NCBI GenBank assembly: GCA_034096865.1
Contig: JAWQFJ010017229.1
Span: forward strand, 1 to 22,844
DNA length: 22,844 nt
From: Theodoxus fluviatilis
Lineage: Eukaryota; Mollusca; Gastropoda; Cycloneritida; Neritidae
Direction of reading: 5' to 3'
Shown here: in pieces, positions 9,802 to 18,901 of the stretch
Layout of the letters: every line of letters begins with the position of its first letter
How positions within the stretch are numbered: the stretch's first letter is position 1
The notes under the pieces: generated by a model
What the model saw: the letters and a program-made list of their open reading frames with translations, nothing else
What the model was told of the DNA's origin: nothing
The model's database searches: none
Position numbers and translations under genes: made by a program

Positions 9802-9991
9802 TGTTACAGGGAATAAGAACATTTAGGGAATAAGCTTAATCCCTGAAATTTTAAGGGAATAGGCTTATTCCCTGTTTCAACTGGGGAGTAAGCATATTCC
9901 CTAGAAAAATCAGGGATTTAGCTTAATCCCTGAAATGGGAGGTCATTTTTTTGGCTTATTCCCTGATTAGTTTAAAGCACACAAACAGAAA
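9802..9991 (+). repeat. Left TIR with four palindromes at 29-bp period
   Basis: Palindromes of 20 bp start at 9825, 9854, 9883 and 9912, for example AGGGAATAAGCTTAATCCCT. They are separated by 9-bp A/T-rich spacers, and the first starts 23 bp from the terminus. A half site GGCTTATTCCCT lies near 9954-9965. Confidence 0.9.
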
Positions 9992-10309
9992 CACTAATAC
10001 AAGATTTGTTGCTTTATGCATTGGTTTATTCATAAATACACAAGGATCAAAATACAAGATGAAAATATTGCTGCTCACAAACAATAAAGTTTGAAAAATT
10101 TGCGGGGCTCCGAAGAGAAGGAAAATGTCTAAAAGTTGGTATGCCACCTCTGCTGGTCGTTTTGTTGTAAGGGCTCTAAGCACGCAAAACTTGGTAAGAT
10201 GTTCCTGGTAGACCATAACCCATGAGTATCCTCCCTGTTTAAGTGACTGGTAGTCAATTAAATCCACTTGAGATCTTGATCCAAAGGACTTTGACAGGAG
10301 AGGCTTCAC
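9983..10309 (-). pseudogene. Ginger integrase fragment, first catalytic Asp region
   Basis: The minus-strand frame reads QVDLIDYQSLKQGGYSW, then YQEHLTKFCVLRALTTKR, then LLDIFLLFGAPQIFQ. This is the segment around the first catalytic aspartate of gypsy-like integrases of the KRBA2 type. Similarity stops at about 10091, just before where the second aspartate (a DNG...F motif) should be, and the sequence then runs into the left TIR. The distal core and C-terminal cysteine-rich domain are missing. It should join the upstream fragment (10382-10804) but is in another frame. Confidence 0.8.
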
Positions 10310-10409
10310 AACAATGCCTTTAATTGTAGGTCTTCTTTTTTTCCTGACACTTTTGACAGGAGAGGCTTCACAACAATGCCTTTAATTGTAGGTCTTTTTT
10401 TCCTGACAC
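10291..10409 (+). repeat. 62-bp tandem duplication in the integrase gene
   Basis: The segment starting TTGACAGGAGAGGCTTCACA at 10291 is repeated from 10353. The second copy is 3 bp shorter in its T run. The duplication lies between the zinc-finger fragment and the first-aspartate fragment, and both copies are out of frame there. Confidence 0.9.
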
Positions 10410-10804
10410 TGAACGCACAAAGACTTGAACAAAGTGACACTGGCCTCTGTTATGTTTGCATACTTTTTCCCATCCTCTTTCAACATTTTATCACGGCCAC
10501 CATGGCCAGTGACAACATGGATTCGCTTTAAAACATCGTACATTTCCTCAACAAATATGAAGTGTTTTGGTTGCTCAGTTTCGTCCTTTCGCTTTAGAAC
10601 GAGTTTGAATACTTGCCCACAGGTAAGGATTTCATACCTTCTTAGAAGGTGCCTTTGATGTTGGGTTTTAGTAGCTGTTGTTGCTGCTGCTTCCTTCACT
10701 TGATCTAAAATTATGTGGTACTCATCTCTGGTCATAAGTAATCTATTTGCTTTCTCCTTATTTTTTAGCACTTCCTCAAGATATACGTCTTCTTTCGCGT
10801 CCAT
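10382..10804 (-). pseudogene. Ginger integrase N-terminus with HHCC zinc finger
   Basis: The 140-codon minus-strand frame starts at ATG 10804. Residues about 21-30 (RLLMTRDEYH) match the N-terminal motif of the first element's protein. Residues 96-133 form an HHCC integrase zinc-binding domain: H96, H101 (HVVTGHGGRDKML), C130 and C133 (CVQCQEKK). The frame then ends at a stop in a 62-bp tandem duplication, after a frame change in an A-rich run. The next integrase segment is present downstream on the same strand in another frame. The gene is therefore broken by frameshift, duplication and C-terminal loss. Confidence 0.8.
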
Positions 10805-11029
10805 GTTGCTTGATATGAATCACAGACTAGACTGACTTTTTCAATTGAACTGAATCTGCCCGAGGAAAGATCAAAACACAAACACCGACAACAGTTCACG
10901 AAATCATTCTGTATTTATCAAGAGAGTGAGTAAAAGTCAAGACAGAACTCATTTCCAAACAAAATAAGTTTTAAAGAGTGATCAAAGCTCACTGGCATCG
11001 ACTTTATTTATGGTAAAATGTACACGTCT

Positions 11030-11218
11030 TTCTGTTTGTGTGTTTCAAACTAATCAGGGAATAAGCCAAAAAAATGACCTCCCATTTCAGGGAATAAGCT
11101 AAATCCCTGATTTTTTTAGGGAATAAGCTTACTCCCCAGTTGAAACAGGGAATAAGCCTATTCCCTTAAAATTTCAGGGATTAAGCTTATTCCCTAAATG
11201 TTCTTATTCCCTGTAACA
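11030..11218 (-). repeat. Right TIR of the second Ginger element
   Basis: Mirror image of 9802-9991 with few differences. The outermost palindrome lies at 11176-11195, again 23 bp from the terminus. Confidence 0.88.
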
Positions 11219-11386
11219 TATATAGCAAAGCGCAACCTAGGATCCTCTGACGAGCGTACCTTATCTAACCGATCAAGATAACGCGGGGCTAGGGGATAAA
11301 TCGAGTGTTAAAAAGATAAATCGCCGTTGTGAATACGGGCCCAGACGGGGAAATAGTCGAAAGCGTCAAAGTAGCTGACGTTAGAC

Positions 11387-12079
11387 ATGGATGGTGAGAA
11401 ACTCATGACCCGATCTTCTGCAGGCACAGCAATGGATCAACCATCTGAGAACATCGCAATGATAATGTGACTCTTGTTCGACCAACAGAGATAGCGTAGA
11501 GAGGCTCAGGGGGCGGAAGAATGACACAAAGAGTACCAGGCGGCAGAAGAGCGGTAGCATTCCTAGCAAGAACCTGAACACTGTCAGCAGAAGAAGCTTG
11601 AAGAGAGGGAATATCACCTGCAACACGAGGAAAGAGCCCAGCAAGAGCTGAACGCCACCTACATCAGGAAGAGTTGCTGCAGACCATCAGGGAGAGCAAA
11701 AGGAAATTGAGGCAGTGAACTTTCACTGGTACAGGAGGTGGACTGCCTTGAGGCCCATCTCCAGCAAGAAGCAACGTGCCTTGACTCCCTCAACGGAGAG
11801 ATGATGCACCTCGACACCACTCTTCACGCAGAGATGTCTCAAGAGGTAATCCATTTAGACAATGTAATATGTAGGCTGGAGAGAAAGCTGGATGGGAGAC
11901 AGGTCATGAAACTATGCCTCTCTTCCCTAGCTGGACCCCCAAGCAGCTCCAAACCAAGGCGCCACCGTTCATCCCCACCCACGAAGAGATTTACGCCCCA
12001 GGTGTTCGTCAAGTCCAGCGGCCACAAACCTGTGACAACAAGACATCATAGGATGCATGCCACATCCAATTTTAAGTGA
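11387..12079 (+). pseudogene. Degenerate coiled-coil frame, possibly retrotransposon gag
   Basis: An ATG at 11387 opens a frame (MDGEKLMTRSSAGTAMDQPS...) that stops after 27 codons. Fragments in shifting frames follow: KKLEEREYHLQHEERAQQEL (about 11594-11653), EELLQTIRESKRKLRQ (about 11669-11716), and a longer frame to 12079 beginning VDCLEAHLQQEATCLDSLNG. These are heptad-like, Glu/Gln/Leu-rich coiled-coil sequences with at least two frameshifts. The position after an LTR-like copy and a nested insertion suggests the gag of an old LTR element. No zinc knuckle or capsid motif confirms it, so a decayed host coiled-coil gene is the alternative. Confidence 0.45.
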
Positions 12080-12656
12080 CTGCCAAGGACTACTACTAAA
12101 GGACGTGCACAGCGTGATTCCTGACTTCGCTAGCGGAGGCCATCGCTTCGTTTGCTAACTACCACTTTCTACCTAACACAATCATTAAAATTGAGTCCTT
12201 AGGTGCAACACAAATTGCCTGAAGCCTAGATATAGATATATATTTAAAATTGTAGGCATGTTTAGGCTTTGAAATACCACATTTACTCGGACTGACAGCA
12301 TTGCACCCTACTGTACAAGACTAGTAATAGTAGAGCTGTGATCACTCGACATGATTAATAAATAATAGTTTTTAAAGTTCTGAATCACATTTGCTCTACA
12401 AAAGTTGAACAATGAGTTAATTACATATTTTCAGAGATTTTGGTTAGACATTTTTGTAAACAACTACTACCGCGAGGGTAGCCCGCGGATTGAAATAGGC
12501 TACCCCCTGGCTGGCAACACAGGGCAACAATGTTCCCACTGTCTATCCTTTCTCCTTGTTTCTCATCTTCTGTCTCTTGTCTTGCTTTTTATCTGCATTG
12601 TTTGCTGCCTTCAAGCCCTGCAATCTATCTGTATTCATAAAAAATCTCTTAATCAC
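12080..12656. other. Unassigned sequence
   Basis: Mostly AT-rich with no supported gene. A GC-richer patch at 12470-12530 contains a short self-complementary CGCGAGGGTAGCCCGCG and may be the edge of another repeat. Confidence 0.4.
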
Positions 12657-12823
12657 TCGAAGTCGGAGTATGGCTGCCCATGCGGCAGGGAAAAACAAAC
12701 GGCCATACACGCACAATTCTCATCCCCGAAAAGGGATGACCCTGGGAACTCAAGCCCAGGAACAAGAAGAAGAAGAAGAAGAAGAAGAAGAAGAAGAAGA
12801 AGAAGAAGAAGAAGAAGAAGAAG

Positions 12824-12853
<30 letters not shown>
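12657..12853 (+). mobile_element. SINE with (GAA)n tail
   Basis: The body AAGTCGGAGTATGGCTGCCC...GGCCATACACG...CAAGCCCAGGAAC followed by (AAG)n closely resembles, from memory, an abundant gastropod SINE whose copies end in GAAGAAGAAG. The GAA tail runs 12764-12853, about 30 units. The 5' boundary is uncertain. The long poly-Arg and poly-Glu frames through the tail are artefacts. Confidence 0.65.
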
Positions 12854-12856
<3 letters not shown>

Positions 12857-13378
12857 ACAACAACAACAACCAAAACAAAAAACAAAAAAGACTACCTGAC
12901 TGCAGCATTCAATCTGCCAACCGGGCCTTTTTCACTGATGTATGGAGACAAATTAGTCATCACTTTGTAAGTTGTGGTAGTATTGTGTATCATATTTCAC
13001 TTTCCCTCTGGCTTCCTGCAACACCATTTCCAGGCTTGTGTAATTGAGTGGCTGACTTGAACTTGAAGGTAATCTAGGAAGTTGTTATTTGATCACCAGT
13101 TGATAAGGTTTGGAATCTTGTTTGTCGCGTATAACTCTATTTGCTAAATGTTGTTTTGCGATGCAACACTCTCAGCCTCGAGGAACGACGTAGTCGTCCT
13201 AAAGGAGAGAAGCAAATTGATATATAAAGTTTACAATTAAACTTAACCACCACGCCTTGGGGAACACCACAAACAGTCAAAAGATGGAACAAGTGAAGAA
13301 TGACCACTGACTCAGGGATAAAATAAACAAAGTTTAATTCAAAATATAAGTTCCCTCAGATCACTGCACGGGGCAGTG
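12854..13378. other. Unassigned flank of the long direct repeat
   Basis: No gene is supported. A perfect 9-bp-arm hairpin (GATCACTGC / GCAGTGATC, loop 5 nt) at 13359-13381 straddles the start of the repeat. Confidence 0.5.
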
Positions 13379-14810
13379 ATCAACAACGAGGGTCAACCCA
13401 GTAAAAGTGATCAACAAGGCATCCCACAGCAGAAACAAGATGGTGGGGGCACTTCCGCTGTGGAAGTCAAGTCTAAAAATATACACAACAACAACAACAA
13501 CAATCACCCTCAACGAGGTGATTCACAAACCCCCAAAACACACGAGAAAAATCAGTCACAGGTAACTGTCCACGTTCTCGAGCACTTGACAGGTCAACAC
13601 TGTGATACCACAAAAACACCTTCACTCCTCTTCCACAAAAAGCTCACAAATCTGGAAACAATTCAATGAGTCCAGACAAATACAACCCTCTCACAACCAC
13701 ACGTTCTGACACACCCTCTCAGAACTAGAACGTGCCTCTAACACGGAATTGAGACCTGACACACCCATTCCCATAAAAGTATTAGCCCACTTCAATGCCA
13801 AACAGAAGTGGCTAAAGTTCCTCACTGGACAATTAACACCAATGTTAAGTTACTCTCCCACTCAGAACCTCTAAGTTAGTGTTGCAGGGATCAGCCTACC
13901 CTCACTAAGCTGTCCAAGGAAAACGTCCCCTCTCACAGGACAATTAAATGAAGTAACCCCCTCTCACAGGATCACACATAAAAATATACGCTCCAGTACA
14001 CAGCACAGGGACACTGGTCAACTCCGCACTTCTAGTTAGAGAGATCAGGAAGGCACTCGCCTCGACCCAGTCAATGCTGTGACCCCGAGGTCACGAGCAT
14101 CCCCGCAGACATCCCAGAACCTACGTAGTTGCCAGTCGCCAATACTGCACACGAGCGCTTACTCTGCTATAAGCATGAGACACTCCCACTACCCTCAGGA
14201 GAAAGATAAGGCGACCCCAACGGGTCAAGCTAACCCCACCAAACTCCTAGGAGACAGGAGAGTGTCCCCACCATTCACAAGTTAATACTAATAACTGCAA
14301 TAAATCTTGGATGATTTAAGAACACCCAATCCCTAAAGAAATACCATTACCAATACTTTGCTCTCTCTTCTGCAAAGCCAAAACACTCCCAAAGCAGTTA
14401 TAGCACTTTGCTGAAATATTACTATTGGGAAGCCACGCCCCTCTTTCACTCAGGCAGCGGGCTTGCACTGACCTCGCTCTGGCTAAGGTCACGCTTAACC
14501 ACAACAAACGCCGCATTCCACTCTTCCTCCCTCTCCTCGCACACGCTGCCACGGCTTCAGCCAATCACGCACGCTCTAGCGATCGACAGCTATACGCAAC
14601 AGGATGAGTGAAAGAAAACGACAGGGCATGCTCTTACCCTTTGCAGTCCAGATCTGGTTCCTGGAATGCTCTTAGTTCTAACACACACAACACCACCTCA
14701 CTTTAATTTAACCCTCCTAGAGAGAGAGATCGGGAAGGCAGACGCCTCGACCCAGTCGATGCTGTGACCCAAAGGGCACAGGCACCCCCGCAGACACTCT
14801 AGAACACACC

Positions 14811-15040
14811 TAGGGTTATTACGAGTAGGAGTCCGTCCCTCACTCGATAGAGGCTTACTGACTAAGCTCGAAGCTTACACGGTCAGTCATTGGAAAGCTA
14901 ATTTCAATACACATGGGGCTATTCACTATGGGTAGGAGTCCGTCCCTCACCCGATAGGAGTACACTGACAAGCACAGCTTAACACAGTCAGTCGTTGAAA
15001 AGCTAATTCCAATACACGTAGGGTTATTCACAATCAGATA
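14811..15040 (+). repeat. About 104-bp tandem repeat inside copy A (two units plus a partial third)
   Basis: TAGGGTTATT...GTAGGAGTCCGTCCCTCAC recurs with unit starts at 14811, 14914 and 15019 (103 and 105 bp). The same array is in copy B from 21029. Confidence 0.85.
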
Positions 15041-15240
15041 AAATCAGTCTCAGTGAGGTCTATTCCATTCAAGTCAATTGAATCAGTCGGTCTACCTCCA
15101 CTGAACTCGTTGCTTAGTTCTCTAACAACCAAGGCTGCTCCCCTCGCTGCTCTCTGCAGAGGAGGGTCACTAGTGTTCTGACCACCCTGCTTAGAATTCG
15201 ATTAAGAATCTGAATGTCTACGCTCAAGGCCCCCCACACC

Positions 15241-15250
15241 TTAAATATAG
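15241..15250 (-). promoter_or_regulatory. Candidate TATA box in copy A
   Basis: The minus strand reads CTATATTTAAGG. The identical element is in copy B at about 21459-21468. It is the best TATA-like site in gag orientation, but no start site is evident. Confidence 0.3.
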
Positions 15251-16502
15251 AGCTAGACCAAATACACTCACTGTGTATGGGAAAGACTGCGTCCAGCCTC
15301 CCTTTTTTCTACCCCCTGAGGCTGTAGAAGGAATCACTCTAATGATACCTGACACCCAGGTTCCCCTGAGCCCTCCGCCATCTCATTCCGTCTCAGGAAG
15401 AAGAAGGTCGGAGTTTGTAGTGATCTGCACTATGCAAGATAAGAATACTTGCAGACCGGGACTTTCCCGTCGTGGAGAAGATTGCACTCTCTGTGCGATG
15501 AAGAACTGTTCACAAGTAGACGCTGATACACGCTCAGCGTCTGGGTAGAGTCTAGGAAACTCTATCAGCAGGATGGATAATAGACCATCCAGGCACCATC
15601 CGTCGCTATCTGCTCCATGGAGATGCCATCCGTGAACCAGCAAACCCTCTTTAGCCCGAAAACATAAAGACCCAGTCTAATGAGTCTCTATTCTTTCCCC
15701 CAAACGAATCCTTACATAGAATTTACTCAAATTAGGGCGAACTGCCCTAGCTTACTACACCAGAGAAAACTTCCCCGCGCCCCAACAAGAAAACCCATTT
15801 AACCAACCATCCCCCGCTAGAAATGGAATTACGATTATTAACACGTGGACAGGGCTTTATCCGTCTCTCTCTTAGAGAATGAGTTTAACTAAAACACAAT
15901 TTGAGCGCTTCAACACGTCTTCCCTCTCGCTCTTATTTTAACCGTCATTTTTCTCAACAAGGCGAAATAAATGAATCGAACTCCACATTACCTCAACTAG
16001 GCCATGGACCTTCCAGAACGAATCCCTCTCAGGTGTAACCCAAGTTAGCCCTCTTTATCTCAGCAGAGATAAACTTTCGAAGTGAGTCGAACTTCGCCTG
16101 GCCGCCCTAGGCGGCTGCGGCGCGGGGAGCGGCCGCTACCCCGCCCGCCTTCTACCGTTGATGGTCACTGACTGCCCGACAACGCGCAATCAGAAGCGGG
16201 ATCGCCCTTTTGTCACGTGGCCCTAGGCCAATCAGGATCCATATCCCAGAATATTAATGACCCGTGGTGTAGCCCCCCGTACATGCGATGCGCATTGCGA
16301 CAATACGTAACCCCAGGTAACTGCCATCTCAGCACAAATGGTGGCTGGAAAAGCTCGTGACCTCTCGTGCCCCGACCTACTGGCTCTGGGGTCACTGGCC
16401 CGTCAGTCATATCACACGTGCTCTGTGCCTATAGCAAGCTCTCTGCCATACCCACACTCACACATCCACTATTCACACACACAGTCGCACTCACGTGCGA
16501 CA

Positions 16503-16854
16503 CGCCTCCCGACCAAGCACAGACACCGTCTGCACCTGACAGGACTCTCCTCAAGGTCACTAGTATTTACATTCACAGGAGGATCCCCCAAACACACATC
16601 CTATTCTCCCAGAAGATCTCAGGTAGGCGCCGAGGCGAATCATCTATTTAAATGTAGACCAGGTCACCCGGTAACCCCCTCACGACATAACATCGTCGCC
16701 AGAGGCTCCCAGTACAGCAGGACAGGGCTGTCTGCTATCACCGGAAGCGTTCCACCAATCCCGCAGCGTCTCACCGTCACACCCCCAGTGACGCGATCTT
16801 CCCTGCCTCGCACGTAGCCTTGACCTCCCGTCACGCAGCAACCTCCTGGCTGCT
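16503..16854. other. Interior sequence between copy A and the MITE
   Basis: No coding evidence. The minus strand next to the repeat reads TCGGGAGGCG, a weak candidate for a polypurine tract. Confidence 0.4.
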
Positions 16855-17228
16855 AGTGTCATATCCTAGACCGTAGAGTATCCTAAAACGTAGGTCGTGA
16901 CCTACTTGCATATGATTAACATGACAAAATATCAGTTTTCATTGTTTTCTTTCACCTTATTACCCAATCAAATAGTACTTCCCTCTAGAAATGTTTGTGT
17001 AATCACATGCAGCAAAGACAAAAATCTTTGTGTCCGAGATTTCATAAAACGTTCACCGTTACAACCGGCTAATCACAGTTAAGATAACAAGAGTAGGCGG
17101 GGGAAAGTCATTTCTGCGGGGCATTGTCCAATCACAAGATTTGGCGGGTGAACACGTCATGTTGATAATATGCAAGTAGGTCACGCTCTACGTTTTAGGA
17201 TACTCTACCTTCTGGATATGACACTAGC
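16855..17228. mobile_element. MITE with about 70-bp terminal inverted repeats
   Basis: The left arm CTAGTGTCATATCC...GTAGAGTATCCTAAAACGTA...GTGACCTACTTGCATAT is matched by its reverse complement ending ...GGATATGACACTAG at 17228. The arms are about 90% identical and the element is about 375 bp, with no coding capacity. CTAG at both ends may include the target site. The core contains CCAATCA and TTTGGCGGG motifs, whose significance is unknown. Confidence 0.8.
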
Positions 17229-17878
17229 CCGTCAGATCCGTCTGACGCCAGAGGACACACGTGGCCCCAAACCACGTACAATTTGAGACCTCACACTCTA
17301 TTTAGGTGAAGGGGTAGCAAAACTGGATCTCCCTCTACATACACGTAGTAGAAGGAGTATTTAATACACAGGCAGTATGCACACACAGGTAGCCCAGGCA
17401 CACAGGCTGGACACTCTGTAGCAGTCCGACACAAATATAGCCTCAACACGAAGCAGCCGCAACACGAAGGCTATGAAAACTCAGTCACCCACAAGTCTCT
17501 CTTCACGTTCTCGCCAGAGAACGACAGTCCACTCTAGGTCTATCTAGATAGACCTCTTGGAAGCACCAGTTGCTTAAGTTCTATGTTGAGAGATAGCATC
17601 GGTGAGGACGCTTCACCTGCCTTCTCGGACTAGTAGAATGACCTTCTACTTCAACGAGCAAGGACTTTCCTTGGAAAGCACTTTCCAAATCTCTTACGAC
17701 TATCAGATCACCGGCACTCGCCACTAGTGATTCACTATATTGCTCTATCAATCTGTCAACCTCTATGGTTATAGCAAAAGGTCTAGCCCTAATCCGCAGC
17801 TCTATTATGCGCTGCTGACGACTCTAGGGCAGACACGGCCCTCTCTCGCCTCTAATAGGCGCTATATATAGCCACTGA
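17229..17878. other. Interior non-coding sequence
   Basis: No protein-like frame. Several short hairpins (for example TCTAGGTCTATCTAGATAGACCT near 17534-17556) are present. Confidence 0.4.
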
Positions 17879-18010
17879 TCCAAACTCCGCCCGTTAGGGT
17901 ATAAGGATATAATCTTTGTCTATCCAAACTCCGCCCGTTAGGGTATAAGGATATAATCTTTGTCTATCCAAACTCCGCCCGTTAGGGTATAAGGATATAA
18001 TCTTTGTCTC
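17879..18010 (+). repeat. 3 x 44-bp tandem repeat with GC-box and TATA-like motifs
   Basis: Three essentially identical units start at 17879, 17923 and 17967. Each holds CTCCGCCC (a GC-box-like core) followed by GGTATAAGGATATAA. The near-perfect identity means a recent expansion. It could be a promoter or enhancer array, by inference only. Confidence 0.92.
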
Positions 18011-18901
18011 ACTCAACACGCGAACACAGTCGCTCTCGGTCGACTATATCCTCGCTCACTCGAGCAGGCGCACCGGCCACTCTGTGTCTCCCCAGAGGCT
18101 CTGAAGCGAGCTCCAACGAGCCATACAACACCGATAGACTCCCCCAGGAAACACAAAGCGCACGACATCCCCCCGACATGCAACAACTAAGTCACATTCA
18201 CTCAGTCAGGTTCGCGCTCGCTCACAACGAGCAGGAGTGCTGGGACACCTTGCATCCTCCAAAGAGACCTGAGGTGTGCACCCCTCAGGCTCCTGGGGGA
18301 CAACAAGGCACCCAATCCCTATCATGCACCCGACAGGTGACAGTAGTCCACTCACGCAGGCACTATCGCAGATGCACTGCACTATCTCACCTCACAAGGA
18401 TTTGGGGACGTCCCCCCTGACCCCCATCTTCTCATAGAAGGGCCCATAACTGTTACACCCGAACTCTCCATCATCCACAACGCAAGGTGAATAAAGGACA
18501 AGTCTCCATTTCTCCCCAAGGAGATTTGACAGCCTATCTATAAACGCAGGCACCCTCGCCTGGCTCTATATAAACTGTCACGGCTGGTTCTAACCAGCAA
18601 CACTATCACACCTTTCTCCCCAATAGAAACCTTATCTCTATGATAAAGTGACTCTATTGAGACAGCCCGTCTCCGCGAAATATGTCGCTTTCACAACGAC
18701 AAAACATGAGAGGCAGCCTCGGCTGCTCTTATAAAAACACATTCCCCAAAATAGTGGCCACTATTGCCAAACTCACAACAAGGCAAAGCTCTCTTGAGCA
18801 GAAACACTATTATCAAACACAACCAACTAGGGCAGGCTATCTCTATTAGTGAATTGTCCTTAGACACTCCTGTTCACCAGTACAGGTAAAATTGAGCTAT
18901 A
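18011..18901. other. Interior non-coding sequence downstream of gag
   Basis: On the minus strand this follows the gag stop. No protease, RT or integrase motif is seen in any frame. A 138-codon plus-strand frame here has no recognisable domain. Confidence 0.45.

Larger units (their letters stand above)
9802..11218 (-). mobile_element. Second Ginger/GIN-type DNA transposon, nested
   Basis: The ends are TGTTACAGGG (9802) and CCCTGTAACA (11218). Terminal inverted repeats are about 190 bp (9802-9991 and 11030-11218). TATATA lies on both sides (9796-9801 and 11219-11224); since it is self-complementary it may be a target duplication or a preferred site. The interior holds minus-strand pieces of a Ginger/KRBA2-type integrase gene. 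At 1.4 kb with half the gene missing, this is a non-autonomous deletion copy. Confidence 0.85.
9686..11342. mobile_element. Inverted-repeat element (MITE-like) split by a Ginger element
   Basis: Left end GGGCCCGTATTCACAACGGC (9686) is matched by its reverse complement ending at 11342. The match continues into ATTTATC with a one-base difference, giving about 28 bp of inverted repeat. Without the 1417-bp inserted Ginger element it would be about 240 bp. No coding capacity is visible, and the superfamily and target duplication could not be fixed. Confidence 0.7.
13379..16502 (-). repeat. Long direct repeat, copy A (3' LTR by interpretation)
   Basis: It spans from ATCAACAACGAGGG to CACGTGCGACA and is nearly identical to 19597-22721, with about 45 differences by eye. 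It contains no credible protein. Within it are two related modules (14037-14126 and 14721-14813, sharing CCTCGACCCAGTC-ATGCTGTGACCC) and about 104-bp tandem repeats. A GC-rich promoter-like stretch at 16090-16260 contains GGCGGGCGGGG, GATTGG and CACGTG on the minus strand. Confidence 0.9.

Noticed and set aside
9825..9931. CRISPR-like array with 29-bp period
   Set aside because: The palindromes are inside the inverted repeats of a transposon, the spacers are only 9 bp and similar to each other, and the mirror copy lies at the other end.
12405..13047. Frames of about 163 codons with long poly-Arg or poly-Glu runs
   Set aside because: They come from the (GAA)n tail of a SINE; the flanking residues show no domain.
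16338..16817. Plus-strand frame of 159 codons crossing the end of copy A
   Set aside because: It crosses the repeat border and is cut off differently in copy B (22557-22760), with Ser/His/Thr-rich composition typical of fortuitous frames.
18004..18420. 138-codon plus-strand frame in the LTR element interior
   Set aside because: No recognisable domain or context; it begins inside the 44-bp tandem repeat and runs opposite to gag.
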